Assembly: GCA_013396525.1 (NCBI GenBank)
Contig: VWYX01000673.1
Location: 26,974-90,973, forward strand
Length of the DNA: 64,000 bases
Source: Chaetorhynchus papuensis
Taxonomy: Eukaryota; Chordata; Aves; Passeriformes; Rhipiduridae
Direction: 5' to 3'
A program made the translations under genes and the position numbers. Below the pieces are notes generated by a model. That model was not told the DNA's origin. It saw only the letters and a program-made list of their open reading frames with translations, and ran no database searches. Positions 52,521-63,155 of this stretch are shown in pieces; position 1 is the stretch's first letter, and every line of letters begins with the position of its first letter.

Positions 52521-53292
52521 GTCACACAATATCCTGAGTTGAAAGGAACCAACAAACATCATAGACCACAACCCCTGGCCTTCACAGAACAACCCCAAAA
52601 ATCACATCATATGCCTAAGAGTATTGTCCAAGTTCTTCTTGAACTCTGCCAGGCTGGTGGTGTGACCACTTCCCTGGGGAGCCTGTTCCAGTGCCCAAAC
52701 AGCCTTTGGGTGAAGAACCTTTTCCTGATATCGAGCCTACACCTGCCCTGACAGAGCTTCATGCCATTCCCTTGGGTCCTGTCACTGGTCACCAAAGGGA
52801 AGTGATCAGTGACTGCCCCTCCTCTTCCCCTCACGAGGAAGTTGTGGACTGCCGTGAAGTCTCTCCTCAACCTCCTCTTCTCCAGGCTGAGCAAACCAAG
52901 TGACCTCAACACCTCCTTGCACAGCTTCCCCTCAAGGCCCTTGACCATCTTTGTTGCCCTTCATTTGACACTCTGTAATAGCTTAATGTCTTTTTTCAAT
53001 ATTGTGACCCCAAAACATGCCCCAGCACTCAATGCCACGCCAGTGCAGAGCAGAGTGGGACAATCCCCTTTCTTGCCTGGCTGGCGACGCTGTGTCTGAT
53101 GCCCCCAGGACATATTTGTCCCCCCTGGCTGCCAGGGTGGGCACTGCTGACTCAGATTCAACTTGCCATGACCAGGACTCCCAGGGCCCTTCCTTCAGTG
53201 CTCGTCTCCAGCATCTCATTCCCCATTCCATCCAGTTGCCTTGTGCCAGGTGCAGAATCCGGCACTTGCCCTTTTTAAACTTCATATGGTTA
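52521..53292 (-). mobile_element. CR1 LINE, ORF2 end and 3' UTR (part 1, interrupted)
   Basis: The plus strand starts with the inverted 3' terminus (aatatcctgagttgaaagg, then gaccacaacccctggcc). Minus-strand translations show the CR1 ORF2 C-terminus: SLGLLSLEKRRLR and LCQGRCRLDIRKRFFTQR (within 52607-52948), then MKFKKGKCRILHL upstream in the coding sense (within 52983-53336). These belong to the reverse transcriptase C-terminal region. Several frame breaks are present. The copy is split at about 53292 by an opposite-strand CR1 and resumes at 53509. Confidence 0.93.
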
Positions 53293-53508
53293 TTCAGGTT
53301 GGACATGAAGAATTTCTTCACTGAAAGGGCTGTCAAGCACAGGAATGGACTGTCCAGAGAGGTGGTGTTGTTCTGCTCCTGGAACAGTTCATGAAATGAC
53401 TAGACATGGCACTTAGTGCTATGGTTATTTGACAGGTTTGACTGGTCGAAAGTTGGATGCAATGACCCTGGGGGTCTTTTCCAATCTTAATTATTCTGTG
53501 ATTCTATA
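53293..53508 (+). mobile_element. CR1 LINE 3' end inserted into another CR1, opposite strand
   Basis: This 216-bp plus-strand CR1 starts 'tcaggttggacatgaag' and continues 'aatttcttcactgaaaggg', 'ggaatggactgtcc' and 'ggtcttttccaatcttaa'. It ends in the typical tail 'ttctgtgattctata' (to 53508). The host CR1 is broken at 'cttcatatggtta' and continues at 'gggtgattacccaccc'. The target flanks ggtta and ggtga differ by one base, so a short duplication is possible but not secure. It is younger than its host. Confidence 0.9.
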
Positions 53509-53715
53509 GCGGGTGATTACCCACCCCTCTAATTTTTCTAGGTCTCTCTGCAAGGTCTCTCTGCCTTCAAGGGAGTCAAGAGCTCCTTCTAATTTAGTAT
53601 AATCAGCAAACTTATTTAGTATACCTTTGAGTCCTGTGTCCAAGTAATTTATAAAGGAGTTGAAGACAACTGGTCCTAAAATGGAGCCTGGAGAAAACCT
53701 AGGTCACTAGGTTCA
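53509..53715 (-). mobile_element. CR1 LINE (part 2, continuation of 52521-53292)
   Basis: The host element resumes after the nested insertion with ORF2 sequence, recognisable by 'atttttctaggtctctctg', 'aagggagtcaagagctcc' and 'taatcagcaaacttattt'. It is recognisable to 'aaaatggagcctggagaaa' and fades near 53715. The two parts total about 980 bp of CR1. Confidence 0.85.
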
Positions 53716-56700
53716 TGGAACCACATTCACATCAAAAGAGTTAAAAAGTCAAAAGAATTAAGAAGTACTTCACAATTTAAAGAAGGATTATAGAATAGAA
53801 GTGTTAATTGGAAGTGATGAAGCTGAAATTAGAGTACAGATGAACAACTCAATTCACATATTATCTGCCTTGACAATACACTATCTTTTTTGAGTATGCG
53901 TTGGCATGGCTACCAAAATATTCACTGGTTTTCTTTACAATTTCAAAAATATTTTGTCTGCCGATTCCCTGTACCAGCCACCAGGTTCTGCGACAAATCA
54001 CAATTTTAAAGGAAATAAAATGGCTACTATTAGTTAAAATTCATCTCATTATTGTCATATGCTTACAAAGATTTGCAAGTTTTTATTTTAATTTCTTTCA
54101 CGAAATTATAGAAAAATTCTTTTGTTCTGCAACATCCTTATTATTCTTTCTGTGACCCAAAAGAAAAATGGGATACTGGCTAAAAGAGTTAATGAATAAA
54201 ATTAAAATATTATGCATCAGTAAAGATGTGAATAAATATTGATATTTTATGACTGGTCTATAATTTTATAAGTTTAGAATTTGGTCTTCTGAAATATAAT
54301 GTAGATGGCAGCAAGAAAATAATTGCAGTTTACAGAACACCGTGCACGGATTTATACTGGCTTTATGTTTTGCTGATACTATATCAGCTAGTCTCTAGAA
54401 ACCATATGATGCGTGAGGCAATTTCTTCTATTGTATCCTTCCTCTCACCCAGGAAGTGTCATTTAGTTGGTCTAAATTACTATCTTAGACTAAAAGTGCA
54501 GATGTCACATGATGAACTAGCTCAGTGCTTAGTATAACATATTAACAATAATGCTAATGAATGCAATTTTAGTCATAGAACCTGATTCTGCCACATGTTT
54601 GACGCTTGAATTATCCCACGGGTGAATATCAGGGCGCCAGTTTTCACTGGAAATGTGTTTACGTGGAGTCTATGAAGTGGACATCCTGTTCCTATGTATG
54701 CAGCATGATAAATCAGTTTGAATGATGTAGTTCTGCTGAAGACAATGGGGTTATAATGGGCTGGTATCCAAATATTACAAGTTTAGCTGCGGAATGTATA
54801 ATTGCCACTCACTTGTTGCACAGCATTGAAAATAGAAAGTGATGTGGCCTTAATGTTACCTATTTTGCTGGCCTTAGTGTCTGATGAGCAAGTTCTCCAG
54901 TGCAATATTGTGCACACAAAAAACCCCAGTATGTGACTAGTCCCCTATGACAGAGACATTACTCTCTCCCCAGGCCAATCTTTATAGGGTTATAAGTCCT
55001 GACTATAAAGCTGAAAGACTTGACAGCCCTGCCTAACTGAGCATCCAGGCCCTATAGTTCTTGAAATCCAGACTAAATGTCTCATCTAAAGCCAATAAAG
55101 TGTTAGCATGTTTTATAATGGGGAGCTGGTGATTAAGGTAAGCTAAATAAATTTTGCTCTGAATTTTACTTTGAAACATGAACCAGAGCTGCTTAGGAAG
55201 CAGCATGTTCTGCTCATGAGGCACACTTTAGCCAATCGTGCAATAAGGTGCTGAGACTGGTTTGCACTCAAACAAAAGACAGATTGGCAAATCTGAGCAA
55301 ATGTAATGAAACTGAAAAATAGACCCAATAAAAGGTATTATATATACATATACATATATAATTTAAAATCTATTGAAAAAAATGTTTTCGTCAACAACTA
55401 CTATGAGGACTTATACTTGGATAACAGTAATAATTGAAAGTATACAGGTATTTTGATCCAAACTACAGGAAGTATGTATCATGGAAGTGCACAGCCTTGC
55501 ACGAGAAATCACTAGGATTTGATGGAGTATTCATTCCAAGCACTACCAGAGTTACAAGAAGGTTACTTAACAGAGAGAGTATTTAAATCTGCATATGAAT
55601 CATTGTGCAAGCAAAGAAAAATACTGAGTTTTTCTTGAATTACTTCTGATATCTGACTGAGCCTGCCAAATGTTAACTAATCTTCACTTTCTAATACTGC
55701 AACAAAAATAAGATTTTTAGCTAATTTTCTAAGTTACTTGGCAGCCCTTTTTCCTTTTCTATGTTCACAGTTCCTTGAAATGTCTCTGCTTCTGGCAGTC
55801 TCTTCTTTTTCCAGCACTGGTGTTTTGTGGAGATAGACACCTTTTTCAGCATGTAGATAAGACTTAAAAAATAGTAGAAGAAACAGAGATGTCAGAGACT
55901 ATGAAGTATTAAAGTAATTCTATGTCTAGAACCAATCTTCTAAGGATAATTAAGACAGCATTCCTTGTTTAGAGCTTTTCTTTTTTTTCTTTTAAGAGAC
56001 TGGAATCTACTCCGAGGACACATTTCTCTGCCTCAAGATTTCTTGATTGTTGTATGTTGGGATTTCTTTTTTTTCTCCAGCTTTGTAGGGATGTCTGGAA
56101 TGTTTTCTTTCAGATTATATTGCTTCTAAAGAAAATCAACAATTTTTCTCTGAGCTACCATGTGGTATCATCTTGATTCCTACACTACTTAAAGATACTG
56201 TTGCCTTTTCAAGTGTTTCATTATATTTTCCTCCTGACTTCCTGGGTGTAATCTGTGATCTGGAAAAAAAAATTATTTCCTCAAAGGCTACTGAAAAGAC
56301 TATCACTATTCCTCCTCTATGGTATTCGAGGACTCCTTTAATACACCAGATCTACTGTGGATATTCACTCGTGAATGTGATAACACATAGAAAGATATAC
56401 AGATGAGCATTCAATATGTGAGAATCTGCTATGTGAGAGCAGGCATATTCTTACTCTCCTTAATGAGCCAGTCCTTGAAATGATACTGGGCCAGCCAAGG
56501 TTAAGATATGTGCATTTGAATTTCTAAACGGAAAAAATACAATAAAGTTCAGATGCAGAAAGAAATGGAAAAAAAGTATTTTGAAAAAGAGTCTGGAATA
56601 AGCCCAGCAGCATGCCTGTGTTCCAGAAAATCTGGTAATTGGTGCTAAATCCTGCTTTCCAGGTTTGGTGGTGGCATCTGTCAATAACACTTTTTTTTTC

Positions 56701-58534
56701 TGTTTTCCCAATAAGTTGCATTCACAGACAATAGCTCTCCAATTTGTGTATATGTGCATGTGTGCATATATAGGGGGTAGGTGGAAAACGTAAACAATAC
56801 ATTTTTTAAGGTATCATACGATTTTTCTGTTTTACGTTATTTATACTTATGTATTACGTAATATATATACACACCTGTATGTAATATGCATTTCTGTGCA
56901 GCGTTGTTTTTCTGTCTGGAGCCTTCTGTTTGAGTCTGTGCTGGATTTCTGCAACAAAGTCACACATAAAAATAGACTGGCACTGAAGAAAACATTTATG
57001 TGATGGTGCACCATACTTCACAGACCTCCCTAATGATCTAATGAAAATCAGTATTACATGGAAATGTATGAGACTACAACCTCGTTTGTAACTACAGACA
57101 AGATCAAATGTTTAAGGCATCAGGGAATGCCATCCACAAAATTCTGTAAGGTAATGAAATTATGATAATTTTACTTCTTTCGATTATGCTTTAATTTTAT
57201 TTCTTATGTGTGTAACTAGGAATTTAATGTATTGACTAATGTGGCAAGCAATAAGACTTGCAAATGAATCTTGAAGTCGTATTCTGTTCTTTCCCCCTCA
57301 AATCAAGGTTTCCTAATGCTTCTACAAAGCAAAGGTAAATGGCAGAAATTCCTTTATTGTAACTAAACAATTTATAAAGAATTTTCACCTATTGTTTTAG
57401 ATTATTTATTTTTAGAAATGTATATTGTTTGTTGCAATTTAATTCATGGGTCCTATTTTACACATGCACCTTATGACCTTTTAATGTTTGTTCATATAAA
57501 GGTGAATTAAAATAAAACCCCTCCTTTGATTTTTTTTCACCTTTGACAGCAGATGAAAGAATAGTCTCTCCTGCACTATATGAAAGAGCCTTGTCTTTTC
57601 TAGCATTCTGTCTCACCCATGGTGATTTCTGATTCTTCTGCCAATTCCTTAATGTCTTCTCTGTATTACACAGTTACTTTTCTAATGTGTCTTCATTCCT
57701 TTATAGTATCAATTCTGCTTGTAGTTATGACCCTCTAGTCTATTAAGCAGCTGAACCTTAATAGCCATCTATTAGAAGACATTTTGTTTCTACTGGTTTT
57801 CAGGGACTGCACTGCCTCTCTTTTACCTTGAAATAATAAAAGGTTTGTCCACTCTCAGTTGAAATCAATGACTGAATTCCTGCTTATTTGAACTCTGCCA
57901 GGATTTCCTCATAAAATATCTAAGAACAGTAGTTAACATTTGCCATTCTGAGCATAGAATACTTTGGAAGAACTCCATGAAATGCAACCTGACATTTTAC
58001 TTGGAAAACTGAAGCGTTGTGCAAAATTTTTCAGAGAATTTTAAAACCTGCGGTTCATTCATAGAGGTACTGTTGATAACAAAACTCACTGAATTACATA
58101 CGAAGTGATTTCATGTTTTCTGTCTTCATCTTACCTTGTCGTTAGGATCCATTATTAAAAGAAATGCCTCCTTCACCTCTGTTAGGCATGGAATTAGAGC
58201 CTTCTTTTTTGCCATCTGTGCTTATCTAAAGTTCCTGTTCTGGTGGCTTATGGAAACTTCCTTATTTGTCAGTGTTCTGAGGGAGTTAATTGTGCTCTTT
58301 AAGTTCTTGATTTGCCCCACAAGATGCAGAGATAAGAAGATAAAACTGCTACTGACTCTCAGCTCTTCCCTCTTACAGCATAACACTAGCTAGACAATCC
58401 TATTGTGATTCAAGATCTGTTGGGGAACACAGTGGTTTTGTGCTAAATACGTTTATTGGCCTTTCTCCTAGCAGACGGAGTTATCTGGAGTTATACATCC
58501 CTGTTTCAGTGACCACCTTTCAGGGATAAGCCTT
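53716..58534. other. AT-rich stretch without recognisable gene; possible ancient repeat
   Basis: Segment 54578-54780 contains 'cctgattctgcca' and 'gctgaagacaatggggtta', which resemble parts of a very old amniote repeat. The match is weak. An imperfect (AT)n tract lies at about 55338-55362. A PAR-bZIP-like palindrome is listed separately. No exon is supported. Confidence 0.5.
56853..56862. promoter_or_regulatory. Perfect PAR-bZIP/NFIL3-type palindrome ATTACGTAAT
   Basis: The ten bases match the ideal D-box recognised by DBP, HLF, TEF and NFIL3 proteins. The palindrome extends to 12 bp (56852-56863). A single site in AT-rich DNA can occur by chance, and no promoter context is visible. Confidence 0.25.
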
Positions 58535-59911
58535 TGTGGCAGTTTGATGCTGGTTAGATGCCAAACATCATGGAAAAACTATTTACTTACTCGTCTCTGC
58601 TATAGCTGAGCAGAGAAAGGGAAATTAAAACTTCATTTTCAGGAGGTGAAATAAGGATTATTGAGGAAAATGGAAAAACTTCAAGTCAGAACAGGTCCAC
58701 ACATAACAGTATAAAAAAGGTTTATTACTAATAGAATTAAAAGCAAAAAAGAATAATGAGAAACCAAAACAAACTTTCAGAACACCTTTTTCCTCCAGTA
58801 CCTCCCTCTTTTCACCAACCCACACAAGGGAAACAAACATGGGGTTTTGGTCAGTGTTTCATTTCTTAAGAATCTTTCTTCAGTATGCTTAAGGAAAAGA
58901 GTTTCTTCTGCTGTGCCATGGGATTCTTCACACAGAAGATAGTTCTCTGCAAACTTTTCTAATGTGGTTTAAAACTTCACAAACAACAGTCTCCCCAAAA
59001 CCTTCTGCAGTGAAAAATCCCTCCCATAAAATCTTGCAGTCTTCCCACAGCTGCCATCATGGGTCATAACAGTCATGGGGTTTTAGTCTTTTAAGGATGA
59101 GCTATTCCAGCCTGAAAACAAAGGCTCTCTTTTTCAATCTCTAAAAGCCTGTCTCACAGCATCTATAGGCTCTGACAGGAGCACTTTTCTTTCACGGGCT
59201 GCACGTGGATTTCTGCACCCCCTCATGTACCTCATCTCATGAACTACAGGGAAAGCAATTTGCTGTATTATAGTCCTCACCACGGCTTGCAGAATTTCAG
59301 CTCTGGCGCTGGGAGCGCCTCCTCTCTCTCCCTTCCTCCTCTGACCGTGGTGACGCCATGTTAGCTTCCTCACGTGACATGGCTTTCCCTTTTCTCTGAC
59401 TTGGAAGAAAGTTGGTATCTGTAAGTTTCCAGCTGAGAAGTTTATCTTGTTCAGGCTCTGCTTCGGGGAAAGACTTGCCCTGTCTTTTGTTGCCAGCTGC
59501 GTGGTGTTTTTCTCAGTTCGGCACGAGCCACGCCGCCTGTGCGGAAGGGCCCGCTGGCCCCAGGGGCTCCCCGGCACCATGAGGGCTGCGGTGGCCTCAG
59601 ATGAATCTCGGCTGCGGGGCCGAGGAGGCCGGGAGTCCTCAGTTGGGGGGCCTTCCAACCGCGTGGCTCCTCGTGGCTTTCTCCTGCTGGCCCGGCCCAC
59701 ACCGCCACACCCTGGCCTGCTCTGGGACAGGGCCTGGGGGCCCTCCCCCTTTCCACCCCTCGGCAGGGAAGCCACAAAAATAACTTCTTACGTTTCCTCT
59801 GGCTTTAAATATGTCATTGCAAAGGCGTTACCAGCTTGTTTAATTAGTCTAGCAACCTGTCTATCAACTCTGGGCTCTGTGCCGTTTCTTAACTGCTAAA
59901 ACCACCATAGC
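58535..59911 (-). mobile_element. Long solo LTR, avian ERVL-type family two (copy E), GC-rich core
   Basis: The plus strand starts 'tgtggcagtttgatgctgg' and ends near 'aaaaccaccata', matching copy D at 14302 in length (about 1.37 kb) and architecture. A minus-strand AATAAA lies at plus 58721-58726. The U3 part (about 59520-59770) is very rich in G, C and CpG, unlike the rest of the window. The last bases (cata) do not end in CA, so the right end is given to within a few bases. The flanks gcctt (58530-58534) and gcttt (59910-59914) may be a drifted duplication. A 213-codon minus-strand open frame (59134-59775) is LTR sequence and shows no known protein. Confidence 0.78.
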
Positions 59912-60117
59912 TTTCCGTCACTAAAGAGGCTGAAATAAGCCAAATGAAATAAAGGAACAATATAGGATTCAGTAAAATATTTGTTTTCGCCAATTTATTT
60001 GCATTTTTTTAGATTACTCCAACAATAGAGAAGCAGTTAAGAATTCTCATGTACTGTGTTATGTATTAATAAAATAATAAAATACCTTAAAAATTAGGGC
60101 TTCAGTTCAGAATTCAG

Positions 60118-60234
60118 NNNNNNNNNNNNNNNNNNNNNNNNNNNNNNNNNNNNNNNNNNNNNNNNNNNNNNNNNNNNNNNNNNNNNNNNNNNNNNNNNNN
60201 NNNNNNNNNNNNNNNNNNNNNNNNNNNNNNNNNN
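60118..60234. other. Assembly gap (117 N)
   Basis: All bases are N. The size is not a round number, so it may be an estimate from scaffolding. Features crossing it cannot be judged. Confidence 1.
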
Positions 60235-60760
60235 TATACAATAGTTAAAATAAGAGTCAAACAATAGAGTCTTCTTTAGATTTACAGAGATGTCTCTGTG
60301 TGTGTGTGTGTGTTTATCAACATAAATATCTCTGCCATGTTTTAAAGAATTTCCATGAGAAATGGAAATTGTAAATTGCTCTGGGATCTCATGATAGCTG
60401 GAGCTGGACACATGCTGTGAGATAGCCAAGGTCTGTGAAGGACTTATGATTTCCCCACTGAAATGGTATTAATTATAAATATAATCCAAAGTGTAAATGG
60501 CTCACGAAGGTGTGGTGAGATACTCACTTAGCTGGCGAATCATATTTTCTCACCTTTCAGTCAGGCTATCGATGTCCTTTTCTAAAACACAAATAAATAT
60601 GTTTGCAGCTTATCTGTCTCAGCAGTCTGAACATTTTTGCCTTTTAATTAGCTGAAAGGCCTGAATATCTATGTGAAAAATCTGAAGCTTATTCTGGAGT
60701 GAGACTACATTGATTAGTTGTATATGATCTTGTATAATTACTGTTTATCTATCAGCAGTA

Positions 60761-60821
60761 GAAAGCTTTTGCATACCTGAGCTCCTTCTAAGCAAAAGCT
60801 CAGGTCATGCAGAAGAGTTTC
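60761..60821 (+). ncRNA. Candidate pre-miRNA-like hairpin (unverified)
   Basis: A 23-nt left arm (60761-60783) and a 25-nt right arm (60797-60821) flank a 13-nt loop. By eye there are 21 Watson-Crick pairs and one wobble, with two single-base bulges and one mismatch. The nine pairs next to the loop are perfect (acctgagct with agctcaggt). Total length and bulges resemble a metazoan pre-miRNA. I do not recognise it as a known microRNA. It could also be a chance hairpin or a decayed palindromic element, and the strand is arbitrary because the minus strand folds similarly. Confidence 0.35.
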
Positions 60822-62770
60822 AGCCAGAACAGTAAGTGAAAGGTGTTTTGCTTCCTAAAAAACTAAAATACCAAACAACTAAACTTTAAAACCCATTGTA
60901 CATATCCTCCTATGATTTATACCAAGATACCATGTCCTGTATTCCTTGGTGAATGTCATGTGAGTCTTTAAAGAAGAAGCAATCCCGATATTCCTGTGTG
61001 CTCTCTGGTCATGGTTTTCTCGGTCTTGTCATCTGTGTATCAGCACTGACACACAGGTGGACAAATCTCTTTTATTTTTGCTCAGTGCCCAAAGGCAGAA
61101 CATAAGAGCAGAGAAATAGAAGACAAGAAGGAATAAATGAGGCTCTTTTTTTGCTCAAGGTCTTGGGTCAAATCAGGTTTTTAATCTTTTTGACATTCTT
61201 GATATAAAGCAAAAAATCCCAGTTTACTTCTCTTTTCACAAAAATCAGGTAAATGTTTTTTGCCAGTGCATGGACTGTTGCTCAAGGAAAGCACTTTATT
61301 TTGGTCGCCATGCTCCTCTGCCATATTTTACTAATGATGTTTCATTCATTTTTCTGCAATGCCATAGAAAATCTGAAAGTGACCTTGAAAGATAGCGGCC
61401 TTTATTGTTCAAAATTTCTGCTATCAGTGCAGGGCTGCTGTGATGAGAGTACTGCACTTTGATAAGACTAAAGGTAGGTGAAAGGAATGTGATTTAAAAT
61501 TTTAGTATATCCTTTTAAGAGAAGTTTGCAATGCCTATGTGTTCAAAGAAAAATGTTTTTACTTCAGTTAGATTGTGCTTTTAGAAGTAGAAAGGCAAAG
61601 AATGCTTGACATCCTCTACTTGTTTTCCTACTTCTATATTTATTGAATTTTTTTTTAACTAAAAAGAATGAAAATATTTAGCCTCAAAATAACAAATCAG
61701 GTTTGTTTAGGTGGGGCAAAGGTGCTGTTTATGTCAGACAGTATCTAGTTTCTGCACTCTTGAGATCTCTGGCTGAGTTCTGCTACTAGAAGGAACCATG
61801 AAGTAATATAGGAAAAGTAATATTGAGTAAAACTGTAATACACATGAGAATAATGAGATCCTTATCACAAAATTGCACTATCATGAAAAAAGGGTGATAA
61901 TAAAATAAAAGATTCAGAACAGAGCTGTGATAATTATTTGAGGTCAGTAAAAAGTGTCTTATAATGAGAGACTCGAGATACTTCAATTCATTTTGTTTAC
62001 CAAAAAGTAAGTTAAAATGTTACTTGATCTTGGTCACTGCATAACTACATGGGGAAGATTTTTTCAGTTTGCAGACTACTTTCATCTTATAGACAAAACC
62101 CTAAACAACCCAAACTAAACAAAACAGGATCCATTTCTGAGCAAAAAAAATAGACCTTTTAATAGAAATAGACTGCGAAGTTTTTAATTTATTAACAGAT
62201 GAATAGCTTTCATTAGGAATGCGATGGGATTCCATAATTTGAATACGTTAGATTAATATTGGGTAAATTCCTTAAAAGACATCTGAAGTTCCAAATGGAT
62301 CCCATGGGATGAATACTGAGGGGAGAGAGAAGAAGGAAGAAACCGCCTTCCAAACAAATTGCAAAATATATATAAGATATATAAAGCAGGGGATCTGTCT
62401 AGTCTCATAACAGCCTATCTCACTCAAGATATGTATCTAGGTTCAAAACTGCTATGTAATTTGGAAATTATATTTCCATACACAGTATCAAAGACTAAAG
62501 AGGCTAATTTCTAGAATGTAGGGTATTTTACTAATTCAAATGCGTGGCAAATAAGAGAGACAAATTCTAAATGTCGTCATCTCTTCCATGAAGTCAGATA
62601 CCATTTTCACTACCAGTCTCTGGTTGATGTATTATACCATTTTGTGGAAAGATGGAAGGGGAGGAAAAAAGGTACTTTGTATATTTGTCTTGGAGCTATT
62701 TGGGATAATGTCCTATACAAAATGTATTGTCCACCAAAACCAGATCATTTTTAATCACTTGCAATTTGAC

Positions 62771-63155
62771 CATTGGAGCATATTATACCCAGAGAAGAGG
62801 GTATGGACAAGAAGGTATTGGAGAAGAGGAGGCTGAGGGGAGATCTTGTAACAGTCTACAGCTTCCTCACAAGGTGCTCAATGACAGGACCTGAGGGAAT
62901 GGCCTGAAGTTGTGTCAGGGGAGGTTCAGGTTGGATATCAGGAAAAGGTTCTTCATCTGGGGGGTGGTTTGGCACTCGAACATGCTCCCCAGGAAAGTGG
63001 TCACAGCACCAGCCTGACCAAGTTCAAGAAGCTTTTGGACAATGCTCTCAGTCACAAGGTGGGATTATTTGGGTTAACTTGTTCAGGGCTAGGAACAGAA
63101 CTTTGATCATCCATGTGGATCCTTCCCACCTCAGCATATTCTATGATTGTATGAT
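62771..63155 (+). mobile_element. CR1 LINE 3' end, sense orientation
   Basis: It starts at 'cattggagcatattatacc', a CR1 ORF2 position. It continues with 'ttggagaagaggaggctg', 'aggggagatcttgtaac', 'caggttggatatcagg' and 'aaaaggttcttcatctgg', and ends with 'tattctatgattgtatga', the CR1 3' tail. It is one of only two clear CR1 copies here on the plus strand. The frame is interrupted, as expected of a dead copy. Confidence 0.9.

Larger units (their letters stand above)
59912..62770. other. AT-rich stretch with assembly gap; no recognisable gene
   Basis: It holds a run of N, a (TG)8 tract at 60297-60312 and the hairpin at 60761-60821. An open frame at 61253-61462 begins with a hydrophobic segment and ends shortly before a donor-like aaag/gtaggt (about 61471). 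This hints at an exon but is not enough for a call. Confidence 0.5.

Noticed and set aside
59134..59775. 213-codon minus-strand open frame rich in Arg, Pro and Gly
   Set aside because: It lies wholly inside LTR copy E. Its length comes from the GC-rich U3 core, and no retroviral protein is recognisable.
60094..60429. Open frame crossing the assembly gap
   Set aside because: About a third of it is unknown sequence, so the frame is an artefact of the N run.
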